This document shows, piece after piece, positions 10,881 to 22,813 of a DNA stretch of 64,000 nt. The stretch lies in contig CM072805.1 of the NCBI GenBank assembly GCA_037013495.1, forward strand, positions 17,580,601 to 17,644,600, given 5' to 3'. The position numbers and the translations under genes are program-made. The DNA comes from Hippophae tibetana (lineage: Eukaryota > Streptophyta > Magnoliopsida > Rosales > Elaeagnaceae). The stretch's first letter is position 1; each line of letters opens with the position of its first letter. Below the pieces are notes generated by a model. That model made no database searches, was not told the origin of the DNA, and saw nothing but the letters and a program-made list of their open reading frames with translations.

Positions 10881-12799
10881 TGATCCTCAACACTAGGATG
10901 ATTCATCTTGCTAAGACGTTAAACTATGCTTTGGATGGGAGGCAACCCATCATTGAAAGATAATTTTATTTTATTAATTTGTTTTCTTTTATGAGTATTT
11001 TGTTTATTTTATTGCATAAAATAATTGTTTGTTAAGATGTGTTAGAGTACATGTTTATATATAATTCAAATCTGATGTTGGATGCAACCAATATTCTCCA
11101 TCAAAATCCTTAACATATAAAGCAATTTGGTAACTATTCTTTCCCTTCTCTTTTTACAATTTGCATTTGTTACATTGAGGACAATGTAGATTTTAGGTTA
11201 GGAGTGGTAGGATTTAAAAGTTACACAAATTAGGCAAAATTTGAAAAATTTATAAATAATGTGCCCTTATTTTGCTTATTTAGTTGTGTATTTTCATATT
11301 AATTGTTTTCTTTTATATATGTGTGTTATTTTCTTTATTTTTGTGCTTAGGTAAATTAGAGTAGTGTTCAAATTCTTGTCACAAAAATAATCATGTCTTA
11401 AAAATTAATTTTAAGTAATGATTAAGTCTTTTACATTATTAGATTAATTTCCAACAAAAAAACATATCATGGAGTAATATGATAATTAGTAAGTTTGTGT
11501 CATAACTAATATTTTCTGATAAAATGTTGAAATGAAACGAACCCAAAATCGGTATTTAGGAATCAAATAGTGGAGACTACCCTTGTGAGATATTATTTAA
11601 GCCTTAATTTCCTCTATTATGAGTGAAATATTTTCTTTCTACTCAAAACACCTATTCAATTTTTTCATAATTTTAGATGATCATTATAGGTATTAGCATT
11701 GAATGTATGAAATTTCTCATATCAATAGAGTATCATATATTTATTTTTCATTTTCTTAGATTAAATGATTTAAGTATAAATTTATATTATATGCCTGTAT
11801 CTCATTCATGCATGACATCTACCAAAAAAAGACATATCTGGGTTACCTAAACCAAAATCAAACAGAAACGCCACAAAATTAAACACTTACCAAAATTCTA
11901 CAAAAATGTACAATCTATACATGGGTCCATTCTCTAAAAAAATGTTGAACAAACTTTTTAAAACAAAGAGAGATAAAGAATAAATAGTATAATCTAGATA
12001 CTACGACCTTTCTAGCCTTAAACAGTTGTGTGAGTTGGTTAGTACAAATGAAATATAGGAAATAATTCCCCTATAAGTCATTGTATTTATTTTTCCTACA
12101 CTTATAAAAGGCATAATCTTGAAATTCTTGCATAATGAGTTTGATTGATGCATGAATATGATATCTTTATAATTTACATATTTGATTCCTTTCATGAGGT
12201 TAAAGTCATGCACTATTTTGAGCCTTTCTTCTTTTATAAGTATGCAGACTTATTAGTTCATTTCCAAACATAAATTCTATTCGCATACACCTTAGTATGG
12301 GTGCTTGAACACATAGGATTCAGTGAATTAAGAGTATTGACTTGTAAAGAGTATAGTTGAAGTGGATTCAGATTCCTAACATTGAAATTGGGTGAAGTGA
12401 AAACAAAACATTTTTTATTAAAATATGAAAGTGATTTTCGTCTAATTATTATAGTAAATCATGAATGTTTAAGAAATTAGAATAATATATGCTTAAAGGT
12501 TTTAATTATAAAACTTAAATGCAATTTTAAGCATGAAAATTTGTGTTTTATTTAATTTTATTTTTTGTTTTAAAGATTATTTTATTTAGTTCAATATTTT
12601 CGGGTATCATTATTAAAAATTCTCAAAAGACTTAAGCTTGTCCACTAGGGTAACCTAGGGGTTTAACAGCCTATTGCATATGTTAAATGCAACCGTGTCA
12701 ATCCACAGAAGTGATTTAGGATAGTTTAATTTTTAGATCTTATTTTAGTTTTTACCACTTGTATTGCTAAAGGACTAGGAAGAAGTTGGTTAGGGGTTG
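10881..12799 (+). other. Post-pol non-coding region of copy 1b
   Basis: Aligns with 47520-49310 of the D element and with 29507-31398 of the complete element. Holds the paired hairpins CATCTTGCTAAGACG (10904-10918) and GATGGGAGGCAACCCATC (10934-10951), the palindrome TTACATTGAGGACAATGTA (11170-11188) followed by a purine tract, and ends with the polypurine tract abutting the LTR. No env-like frame is seen. Confidence 0.7.
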
Positions 12800-13360
12800 T
12801 GGTGAGTTCTTAAAAAGTACTAAAATTACAATGATTTAAAATACTTTAATTGATTAAATAGATTTATATTTATATACTTTTATCATATTTTTATATAAAT
12901 TTGTCCTTTCGAAATCACAAGTATTTTTATTGTTTTATAGGTATTTTTGTTGAAAAATAACTTAAAGACTCGAAGAAAAATATTGGAGGCAATACATGAC
13001 ACATATGTTGAGAAAAAAATGAGAAAAGTAAAAAGAAATGAAAACATTGGACAAAATGGGTCAAAACGGTCAAAAATGTCAAAAAATGATGAGTCCCATG
13101 TGTGCCCCACGTAGTGTCTCACTCGTGCTAGCACACAACTGTGCCTGTCCCACATATGCCAATGCATGTCTATCGTAAATCTTGCCCACCATACGTATAC
13201 CAACCTGTCCAAATGCGTACAAAATTAGCCTCAAAGTTCTGTAAGGAATCTATTGTGGTATAATTTTAAATGAATTCTTTACAGTTAATTTTATGTTTTA
13301 TTCATATTTGTTATATTTAATTAATTTGTGATTAAATTTAACATGACTGGCTGTTTGTAA
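12800..13360 (+). repeat. 3' LTR of copy 1b, first part
   Basis: Starts TGGTGAGTTCTTAAAAAG directly after the polypurine tract. Compared with the usual TGATGAGTGCTCAAAAAG the differences are mostly transitions. Homology runs through the GC-rich block to the CATGACTGGCTGTTTGTAAA stretch, where the minus-strand family-2 element takes over. Roughly 450 bp of LTR is missing between this piece and its continuation at 17306. Confidence 0.75.
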
Positions 13361-15559
13361 AAACTTTAAATATTACTTGTTCATCTTGCACTCTTATTGT
13401 AAGTTCACACTTTTGTACATTAATGAATGCCCTATCGATTGCTAAGAATGGACGACCAAGTATGATAGGAATGTCACGGTCCTTTTCCATGTCTAGCACA
13501 ATGAAGTCCACTGAAAAGATTAATTTTTCTACTTTTACTAACAAATATTCTACCACACCTCGAGGTCTCTTAATCAATCTATCTGTCATTTGTAATGTTA
13601 TCCAAGTGGGTTTTGTTTTACCATCCCCCAATCTATTGAAGACCGATAATGGAATAAGGTTAATACTAGAACCCAAGTGACACTACCTGGATCTTTCAGT
13701 TTTTGTGGTAGTTTTCTATCAAGAATGGCACTACAACCTTCAGTCAAGGTTATTGTTTCATGATCACCAAGCCTCCTTTTCTTTGATAGTATATCCTTTA
13801 TGAATTTGGCATAAGATGGAATTTGTTCAAGTGCCTCTGCATATGGTATGTTTATATGTAGCTTCTTGAAGACTTCTAGAAATTTTGAAAACTGCGTATC
13901 TGACTTTTGCTTTTGTAGTCTTTGAGAGAAAGGAATAGTTGTTTTGTAAAGGTTGCTCTTTTTTGGCTGAATTATTTCCTTTCCATTACTCCTTTTATCC
14001 ACTACTTCTTTTTCATCCTTTTTAGTCTTATATTCCTCCTTATCCTTTTGAGTCTGACAGTCCTCTTTATCCTTTTTAATTTCCTTTTTCTCCTCATCCT
14101 TATCTGTCTTATGTTCTTGTTCTAAAGTTTTACCACTTCTCAAGGCTATGGCGTTGCATTGGTCCTTACCTTCTCTTCTTGGGTTTACAATTGTGTCACT
14201 TGGAAGGTTCCCTTAAGGCCTTTCACCTATAGCCTGAGCAAGTTGCCCCATTTGGTTCTCCAAATTTTGAATTGAAACCTCTTGAGTTGACGCTTTTGTA
14301 TTCACTGATTGGATGAATTCTTTCATCATCCTCATGAAAGCACTTGTATTGTCCTCAGTAGGTGGCTTCTTTTCTTGGGCTTGTGACTGTTGAAAACCAA
14401 GTGTTGGAAATGAATGATGGTTGAATTGACTACCACCTTGAATGTTGTTATTGCTCCAAGAGAAATTTGGATGTTGTCTCCATCCTGGGTTATATGTGTT
14501 TGAGTATGGATTTTTGATTTGATTCACATTACCCACATAGTAAATGGATTCGGGAATATTTGGAAAATTATCAAACAAATGAGCTCCTCCATAAAACACA
14601 TATGACACTCCTGAATTTTGGATTTGGTTTATACTCGTTGGCAATTTTTGTACCTTCAAAAGATTAACTAAAGATAACACTTGAGGTGTAAGTGCTATGA
14701 TATCATTTACCTCATGCATTCCGGCTACTTTTCTTGTGGCTTTCATTCTGTCCATTGGCCATTGATAATTATTGCTATCCATTTTCTCAAGTAAATCATA
14801 AGCTTGATTGTAAGATTTGGCTAGCAAAGCTCCATTAGCCGATGCATCAACAATAGTCCTTGTTTGAGCATTGAGACCATTGTAAAATGTTTCCATTTGA
14901 ATCAAACAAGGAATACCATGATGAGGGCACTTCCTTAGCAAATCCGTGAATCTTTCCCATGTTTCATATAGAGATTCTCCTTCGTGTTGTTGGTAGGAAG
15001 TAATGTCATTCCTAAGCTTAGCATTCTTTGTTTATGGGAAGTATTTCATCAAGAATTTCTTTGCCAAACCATTCCAAGTTGTAATGGAATCAGGTGGCAA
15101 AGAGTTTAGCCAAGCTCGAGCACGGTCTCGCAAAGAATAAGGGAATAATCTAAGCCTAAATGCCTCATCTATCACACCATTGAACTTAAATGAATCTATA
15201 ACTTCAATAAACAATCTAAGATGAAGATGAGGATCCTGTGTCGGTAATCCATTGAATTGTCCAACTGTTTGTAGCATTTGAAATATCACTGGCTTTAATT
15301 CAAACAGATTAGCTTGAATGATTGGCCTTGTAATACTTGGATTCAGCCCTTCCAACATAGGTATTACATATTCATTCATAGCTCTATCTCTATCATCTAT
15401 CAAAAACATTTGATTATTCAAGTTTAGCTCATTATTTTTTATTCCTAATGGATTAGCCATTTCTTCTTCTTGGGTGACTTGTTGTTTTCTAATTGATCTC
15501 AAAGTATGATCAATTTCAAGATCTAAAGGTAGGATTTTTCCCTTACGAACTCTACTCAT
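13361..15559 (-). pseudogene. Athila-type gag-protease, broken
   Basis: One reading frame can be followed from MSRVRKGKILPLD at 15559 down to about 13598, interrupted by in-frame TAA codons at 15032-15034 and 14213-14215. The gag part has the Athila pattern RLRLFPYSLRDRARAWLNSL (about residues 140-160). The zinc-knuckle region near 14590 reads YVFYGGAHLFDNF, so its cysteines are lost. A charged Lys/Asp/Glu-rich linker precedes the protease. A deletion and frame change near 13676-13700 removes the start of the protease, so the catalytic Asp is absent and only GSSINLIPLSVF onward survives. The frame ends near the junction with the LTR. Confidence 0.85.
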
Positions 15560-15746
15560 ACAATAGACTCAACTATCTTTCTACAATACTAAAGGAGATG
15601 TCTAAATAAAAACTAAAAAAATTAACAACTAAAAAAATAAATTAAACTAAAAAAATAAATAAGTAAAGAAAAATAAATTAAGAAATATTTTTTAAAAGAA
15701 AAAATAAAATTAATAGTAAAAAAATATTAATTTCTAAAATTAATAA

Positions 15747-15764
15747 TCCTCTGCAACGGCGCCA
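15747..15764 (-). other. Primer-binding site, tRNA-Asp type (family 2)
   Basis: The plus strand reads GCAACGGCGCCA next to the LTR, the 3'-terminal 12 nt of plant tRNA-Asp including CCA. It is separated from the LTR end at 15771 by six bases. The bases further out (TCCTCT) match less well. Confidence 0.75.
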
Positions 15765-15770
15765 AAAACT

Positions 15771-17305
15771 TGATCGTCACACAAATTTTGTGCAATAAAT
15801 ATGCAAGAATTCGTATCGTAACAAGTAATATTGATAAATAAAGATCTTTCCCATGTAGATTATTTTTTTTAGAAAGTAATTTTTAAAAATAAAAATAATA
15901 AAAATCAATTTTTTTGGGTGTTTTTATATCTTAAGAAAGCAAAATTAAAATAGCTAAAAGTAAATAGCAATAATTAATTAAATCAAATTTTGTGACTAAA
16001 AAGATATATGAGAAAATATCTAGGAATACTTAATCCCCCAATTTTCTAAACATGCAAATCACTAAAATCCCCCAAATATAATATCAATTAGTTACATGAT
16101 CAATTGAATCTAACCTAGCATGTATTCTTCTCTTAAGTAAACTACATACTGTATAGTAATTAATTTAATCACACTCTCATGCTAATTAAATTACATACTA
16201 CTCATTAAGTTCATCAATTATGGATCACATACATAAGAATCATACATCTCTCCCTAGAAACTATGCATGTTATTTAATCAAGACAAACAATTAAATAATT
16301 TTCTCAAATATAGTTAATTGCCTCTATAGATAAATTATTGGCCAAACAATTAATAGCATAAAAATCAGATTAAATTAATATTATAATTGAAAAAATATTA
16401 GATCATCACATAGTAAAAATTGGGTGCATAAGATTCCTAGATTAATAAATTAATTACACATAATTCTGTTCATAAAGCTCATATTTTTCATAAAGAAAAA
16501 CATAAAATTAATAAAGAAAAGAGTAGAAAATGAAATATAATCAATCTCTTGAATTTTAGAATTAATTTCCTCTTAAATCTCCACCAAAATTGTGTCCTTT
16601 CTTGATTTGTTTTTGTATTTTTCTCTCTTTTTACTTCTAAAAACTGACCAAAATTATGCTAATAGAGGCAAATTAGGGTTTATGGAGTGAGTAGGGGCTT
16701 AAATAAAGCTCAGTGCAATTTGGACCATCCGATCAGCTTCAAATCAAGGGCTACGATCAAAACAAGCAAAACTGACAGTTTCAACCAATCAAAACGTGAC
16801 ACATGGCAGGGGAGACCAGTTAGAGTCTACGTTTGCGGAGTCAGCACCACGTGCACGATGTGATTTGTGGGAACGAATGATGTGGCGTATGTGTGGAACG
16901 CATGAAGCAATAGCATGTTGACACGTGTCATGACGCGTTGACTGAATTCTAAACTTGGATTAAACGTCATGTTGACACGTGGTACGTGATTCATCCTCCT
17001 CACACGCGGCGCAAAGTGATTTGCTCTCCATGCTTGTGTGGCATTCGCGTGGCTTGCTAAGTCAGCTTCTATGCTTGCATTACAGGCCACGTGGCGGGTT
17101 CTGATTGGTCCTGCGTTTAAAATTCATAAAAAACCCCTAAAACTTTTAGAAAAATCCCAAAAAATCCAAAAATTATATTTTCAATCCTTTTCACTAAGAA
17201 TGTTATATTTTAATTTTTTTAGCCATAAAATACTATTTATTAAATAAACGAAGTAAATATTAAGTAAAAAAGTGCACTAATGACTCTATTTTCATAGAGT
17301 CATCA
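15771..17305 (-). repeat. 5' LTR of the family-2 element
   Basis: 1535 bp, TG at one end and CA at the other on both strands. In the element's direction it begins TGATGACTCTATGAAAATAG. The first bases form the inverted repeat TGACTCTA / TAGAGTCA (17281-17302). A moderately GC-rich stretch (16790-17100) occupies the promoter side. Unrelated in sequence to the family-1 LTR apart from position of the primer site. Confidence 0.75.
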
Positions 17306-17781
17306 CCCGCCTAAGGATATTAGTTGATTAATATTAAACAAAAGAATTTGAGCCACGCCTAAGGACACTTTGATACCAAAATGAAAACAAAATCATTAAA
17401 TATTTATTTATATCTTTAATAACCTAAATAATATGAGGAAGCATAATTAACTTAATTATTATATCCATAAATACTCCACTATTATGAATGTTAAAACTTT
17501 GCATTATTATTTATTGAATCCATATCTATGTTTATTTTTTTATATTATTATATTAGGAAACACAAATCAAAATATCGTGATAGGATGTTTAGGATTTAAT
17601 TTAATTTTTAAAATTTTGAATAATAAATTAAAAACCACATATATTCCTTCCTTATATCAACCTTGTGATTATACTTGTCATTTTTTATAAAATGATTCGT
17701 GCACTTGCAAGAGTTTTAGAAATATAAAACCAATGTATCTACAAGACCGGTATTGCTAATATAATGTTGGTCTTGTCATCA
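17306..17781 (+). repeat. 3' LTR of copy 1b, second part
   Basis: Resumes in the U5 hairpin cluster (CCCGCCTAAGGATATT, a variant also seen inverted at 7377-7440) and continues through the U5 short-frame region (GTGATAGGATGTTTAGGATTTAATTT) to the degraded end TCTTGTCATCA. Together with 12800-13360 it makes one interrupted LTR. Confidence 0.75.
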
Positions 17782-18697
17782 TCATGTCACCAGGTGAGCA
17801 CACATTACCATCCCTCAACCTTGGTCAACATATCTCAACATCCATCAACTCGAGTCAACAAGCACCTATTCCCTCTATTAGGGACTTGAGGAAGGGAAAG
17901 GGTGTCATCTATGATGCCACAACAGATGTTAAGGGATATGGCACCAAAGAGGTTGGACCACAATATGGACTAGCTCTCTTACGTAGTACATAAGAGATAG
18001 CTCGATGCCATGTGCAATGGTATTGATTCTGGGGTTGTGCTTAGCCAAATGTTTATACCATGCAATTTTTAGTCTATCCTTACTTCTGATTGAATCACAG
18101 TCTTTCTTTCTTGTTGTATTTATTAACCTCTCATTTTTTGTCTTGTTTGTATGCCTAGCTCCTTCAAGGAGTGAGAATGGTTCGAGGTATGGATAGTTTG
18201 AAACATGAGTTCGTGATGGGAAAAGAGAGCCATGCTCCAAATACACTATGTTGTTGGACAAGGCTAATAAGTGGAAAGGTGAGGCTATCAACAAGAAGAA
18301 GAAACTATCCAAGGCCAAAGACAAGTTGAATGATAACACAATGTTTTTTAGGAGCTCAGGAAGGCCCAGAGGAAGGTTAAGGTTGAGGTAGAATCCTTTT
18401 GGTGCAAGATATTTGATACCAAAGAGAGATATGCCCCATATCAAGGGAAGATGAATCAGGAGCTTGACATGATGGTCAAACAACTCTCCTCGAGTGTCGA
18501 GATAAGGTATGGCTAGGCCATGGACTTCTACAAGGATGAGGCCTAGAAGAAAGGCCTAAAGAAATACTATTATCAAATCCAAACTATTCTAGTCACCATC
18601 TAGTATTCATCCACTCAAACCCAAGACGAGGGTAAGGACTAGGGCTCAGACTCTGGTGCGAGTTATGATGGGACCATGAAGGGAAATAAAGAGGAAG
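17782..18697 (+). pseudogene. Decayed transposon-like reading frame, unassigned
   Basis: Plus-strand fragments such as MSPGEHTLPSLNLGQ (17784-17993) and a Lys-rich, coiled-coil-like stretch near 18260-18400 (NKWKGEAINKKKKLSKAK) can be read, with stops between them. I do not recognise a family; the composition resembles gag-like or plant transposon proteins. It follows directly after the 1b LTR and ends where the truncated LTR of the LARD-like element begins. It may continue the fragment at 5095-6084. Confidence 0.35.
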
Positions 18698-19370
18698 GAA
18701 CTCTAAAACTAAGAGAAATTAACTAAGAAAAGCTAAAAACTAAGAAAAACTAAAAATCTAAGAAAAGAGAGAAAGAAAGAGAAGAGAAGAATGGTTTTTA
18801 GGTGTCTTTAGAAGTGAAGGGAAGAGGGGGTATTTATTGGTGAGGATGGGGAGAAAAAGTGAGTGAAAAAATGTTTAAAAAATGTGAAAATGCGAAGTGC
18901 AATCGCTGAGGTCATTGATGATGACAGCATGACGTCATGGGTGCGATTACGCACGAAAATGAGGAGAAATGGGCATCGGCGCGCACAGAATGCGGAGCAA
19001 CACGCGCGGGCACGTGCGGCTTGGCGCGGACATGGGGTGCTGGCGCACGCGGGCCTCGGCACGGCGGCGCGATTTTCTCTTTTTTGACATTTTTGTCCCT
19101 TTTGACCCATTTTGTTCAATTTTTCCATATATGTTGACCTTTCCCCATTTATTTATTAATAAATTTGTGATGTATTGCTTCCAGTATTCCTGTTTGAGTC
19201 TTAAGGTTACGTTTTTAAGCGAAAATACCTGAAAACCAATAAAAAATACCCGTGATTCCGAAAAAGACAAATTTATATAAATATATGATAAAACATATAA
19301 TTATATATATTTTTAATCAATTAATGTGCATAAAATCATGGTAATTTTAGTGCTTGTTGAGCACTCATCA
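18698..19370 (-). repeat. Truncated 3' LTR of element B
   Basis: Matches 23953-24684 from GAACTCTAAAACTAAG to the LTR end GCACTCATCA. About 1.2 kb on the U5 side is missing. TATA (about 18831-18838) and the TGACGTCA-type cluster (about 18908-18940) are retained, one site as perfect TGACGTCA. Confidence 0.8.
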
Positions 19371-21334
19371 CAACCCCCAACCAGCTTCTTGCTAGTCCCT
19401 TAGCAAGAGAAGCGATAAAATCTAAAAATTAAACTATCCTAAATCACTTTCGTGGATTGAAACGGTTGCATTTAGCCTATACAACAAGCCTTTAAACCCC
19501 TAGGTTGCCCTAGTGGACGAATTTGAGTCTCGTGAGGGTTTTCAGTAATGATACCCACAAACATTGAACTAAATGTAAAAATTAAAAGAAATATTAAAAA
19601 CAAACAACTCAAAAACTAAAATTACAAAAAAAATCAAAAATGAATTTTTAAGAACAACATATCACAAAAATGTCTCATACTTGTTAATCTCTTTTAAGAT
19701 CATAATTAAAATCTTAAGCATAAGTTATTTTAATCTCTTTAAACAATCATGATTTATTATAATAATTAGTCGAAAATCATTTTCCATATCAAAAAATGTA
19801 TCAATTTAATTTTACCCAATTTCAGCGTCATGAATCAGAATTCGCTTCGACTCTATTCCTCACAAGTCAATACTCTCAAAACACTGAATCCTATGGGTTC
19901 AAACACTCATACTATTTTATATGCGAAAGAGTTGATGTATAGAAATGAACTAATATGTTCGCATATGTATAAAGAATAAAGGCTCAAAGTGTTATTTAAA
20001 CATTGATCTCATGAAAGGAATCAAATGTATAAATTATAAAGATATCATATATAAAAATTATTTTCATGCATAAATTAAACTCATTAAGAAAGAATTTCAA
20101 GATATATGCTTTTTACAAATGAAGAAATTGCAATGACTTTTTAGGGAATTACTTCCTATATCTTTCTTTTGTAATTAGCCTCTACTCACAACTTTGTAAG
20201 GAATGTGGGTCATAATATGTAGATGATACTATATATTTTTTATCTCTCTATTTTTTTTCTGAAGATATTTTTCAATATATGTATTTTTTAGAAAGTCAAC
20301 CCATGTACAGATTGTACATTTTTTAGGATTTTGGTGAGTGGTTAATTTTGTGGCTTTTCTGTTTGATCTTGGTTTAGATAACCCCAGATATGTCTTTTTG
20401 TATTTGTAGCAGTCATGCATAAATGAGATATAAGCATATACTATCAATTTCTACTCAAATCATTTAATCTAAGCAAAAATAAAAAAAATATATATGATAC
20501 TCTATTAAGATGAGAAAAAAATTCATACATTCAATGCTAATACCTATAGAGATCATCTAAAAATTTGAATAAATAAGAAATGTGTTTGGAGTAGAAAAAA
20601 TATATATTTCACTCTGAATAAAAGAAATTAGGCTCAAATTATATCTCACAAGGGTAGTCTCCACTAAAACAAATTCATAAACACCGATTTTGGGTTTAAT
20701 ATAATTTCCACATTTTATCAAGAAATACTAGTTATGACAAAAACTAACTAATTTTCAAAAATAATTACAAAATATTTCATTATATGTTTTCAAAAATTAA
20801 TCTAACAGTACAAAAGACTTAACTATTTACTTAAATTTGATTTAAAGAAATGATAAATTTTTGTGAGAAAATATTTAATTATTATTATTATTATTTTTTA
20901 ATATTTTTTTTATTTCAAAAATTACTAAATCACACAAAACAAAAATAAAACCAAAAACAAAAAATGAAAACGTGAACATAAAAAGAAAAAAAAGAAATTT
21001 TTTTAAAAATTTTTAAATTGTTAAATCTTTTTTTTCTAATTAAGCATGGTAACTTTTCACCACCCCCAACCTAGAACTTACATTGTCCTCAATATAATAA
21101 CTATAAATTAAAGATAAAGAGAAAATAGAAGAAAGATTACCTATTTCCTGAGAATGTGTAAGTAGTAATGGAGAAATGCAGGTGCATCCATCATATTCAT
21201 CATTAAAGTGTATACAGACAGATCGCTGTAAACTTCTAACATCTCAACAAATATTTTTAGTTTTAACAATTTAAAAATTATTAAACTAAAATAAACAATA
21301 AAATTAAGTAAATAAAAGAAAAATTACTTAAAAT
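19371..21334 (-). other. Post-pol non-coding region of element B
   Basis: Starts with the polypurine tract (plus strand CAACCCCCAACCAGC) beside the 3' LTR and aligns throughout with 29507-31337 of the complete element. Contains the palindrome TTACATTGTCCTCAATATAA (21078-21097, one mismatched pair) next to the second purine tract. No coding frame is supported. Confidence 0.75.
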
Positions 21335-21382
21335 GATGGGTTGCCTCCCATCCAGCGCTTAGTTTAATGTCTTAGCAAGACG
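21335..21382 (-). other. Hairpin module at the deletion junction of B
   Basis: GATGGGTTGCCTCCCATC (21335-21352) and TGTCTTAGCAAGACG (21368-21382). The side facing the 3' LTR matches the copy after pol in the complete element. The far side (CTTGGGGATTG, then AACTCAATGTCCCCTC at about 21410-21425) matches the sequence beside the copy after gag1. The module is thus a hybrid of the two. Confidence 0.7.
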
Positions 21383-21429
21383 TAACTTGGGGATTGCCTT
21401 TTAAGTAAACTCAATGTCCCCTCATCATT

Positions 21430-22750
21430 GAGTCAATCAAACCTACAAGTAAGACAAGGTTGTCTACCTATACTATTTCAAACATGCCTTATTGATTTTC
21501 AAATTTTTCTATACCAAAAACTAGGAGCATGCTTGAGGGTTTTAGATAACCCACATCTAGGTGCAAATCAAATAATTAAGGCATCAAAACACAATTGTAC
21601 CTAGATCAAACAAAGCAATTTTTTTTTAAAGATAAAATAACATAATCAGTATTAACCAAGAGTGCTCACAGGAAAGAATGGTAGAGCAAATGCTCCTTAA
21701 AAACCATCCTCCTAGACAGAACAACATTCCCAAGAAAGACTAGTGGCACAAAGGCTTCCAAGAACTAGTCTCCTAGACATAACTCTCTTAGATCTTTACT
21801 TTTCATGTTATTAAAGTGAAGTTAAGTAAAAATTTAAGTTAATTAAGTAAAAGAAAATCTAAGTTAATTAAGTTAAGTTAATTAAAAAGCTAAGTTAGTT
21901 AAGTTAATAAAAAAAATCTAAGTTAATAAAAAAAATCTAAGTTAATTAAAAAGATAAGTTAATTAAGTTAATTTAAGTAAAAATCTAAGTTAATTAAGTT
22001 AAGTTAATTAAAAATCTAAGTTAATGAAAAATCTAAGTTAATTATGTTAATGAAATTAAAAATCAACGTTAATTAAGTTAAATGAAAATTAAGAGAGAGA
22101 AAAAAAATAGTTAAAGAAAAAATAGAAAATAAAAATAAAAATTAATAAAAATAAAATAAATTAAAATAAAAATAAAATAAATTAAAATTGAAAAAGGTAA
22201 AATAAATTAAAATAAAATAAAATTTAGAAAGGTAAAAGCAAATAAAATAAAAATAAAAATTGAAATTTAAAATAAAAAATGAAAATTAAAAATTAAGTTT
22301 TATTTATTTATTTATTTTTTATTTTTTATTTAAAATTTATTTAAGTTTTTTTTATTTTTTTATTTTTAATTTAAAACTTATTTTATTATTTTTATATTTT
22401 TATATTTTTATATTTTTTATATTTTTTTACTATTCATGAACGTAATTTTATTATACTATTCACGCTATATTAAAAAAAATTAAATTCTTTTTATTTATTT
22501 TTATTTTTTTTACTATTGATGAATTGTAATTTTATTTTACTATTTACACCATTTTATTTTTTATCTTAAAATTTTTTTTTACTATTCATAAACGGTAATT
22601 TTATTTTACTATTTCACGCTATATTATTTATTTTTTATTTCTTATAAAATTTGAAATTTGATTATTTTTTTTTATTAAAACAAAAAAAATCACAATTATT
22701 TACAGCACAAAAATGTGTTTTTAAAATTTTGATAAATAATTTAAAAACGC
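21430..22750 (-). other. Leader of element B: unique segment and simple-sequence DNA
   Basis: 21430-21630 has no counterpart elsewhere in the window and shows no clear protein. 21640-21800 matches the leader of the complete element (38449-38610). 21800-22110 is an expanded tandem repeat built on AAAATCTAAGTTAATTAAG. 22110-22640 is A/T-only simple sequence carrying three degenerate copies of a block with ACTATTCA motifs (about 22430, 22510 and 22585), also found in the leader at 38684-38960. Confidence 0.65.
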
Positions 22751-22758
22751 TATTCCTT

Positions 22759-22807
22759 CCACGACAACGGCGCCAAAAATTTGATGCCATCCCCAACAAT
22801 GGTGCCA
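22759..22807 (-). other. Doubled tRNA-Asp primer-binding site of element B
   Basis: Two primer-binding sites lie about 33 bp apart. The inner one (22759-22774) keeps CAACGGCGCCA. The one next to the LTR (22789-22807) reads ATCCCCAACAATGGTGCCA and differs from the tRNA-Asp end mainly at CpG positions by transitions. The bases AAAATTTGATG after each site are also repeated. Confidence 0.7.
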
Positions 22808-22813
22808 AAAATT

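Larger units (their letters stand above)
13361..17305 (-). mobile_element. Truncated Athila-like element, family 2
   Basis: Minus-strand element with a 5' LTR (15771-17305), a tRNA-Asp-type primer-binding site, and a broken gag-protease frame. RT, RNase H, integrase and the 3' LTR are missing; the element stops just after protease, at its junction with the 1b LTR. It sits inside the 3' LTR of copy 1b and so arrived later than that element. Confidence 0.8.
6085..17781 (+). mobile_element. Old, rearranged Athila element (copy 1b)
   Basis: A plus-strand Athila copy assembled from a deleted 5' LTR (6085-7017), RT/RNase H (8468-9280) and integrase (10262-10880) remnants, a post-pol leader with the family's hairpins (10904-10951) and duplicated polypurine tract, and a 3' LTR starting at 12800 directly after the tract GGTTAGGGGTTG. 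The 3' LTR is split by another element at 13361-17305 and resumes to 17781. An inverted LTR piece (7034-8365) and a further LTR relic (9286-10256) interrupt it. Gag, protease and the start of RT are missing. CATCA lies next to both ends, but the LTR end itself has this sequence, so a target duplication is not proven. Confidence 0.65.

Noticed and set aside
6080..17786. CATCA target duplication for copy 1b
   Set aside because: The LTR end itself contains CATCA and the right flank repeats TCATCATCA, so the match is not informative.
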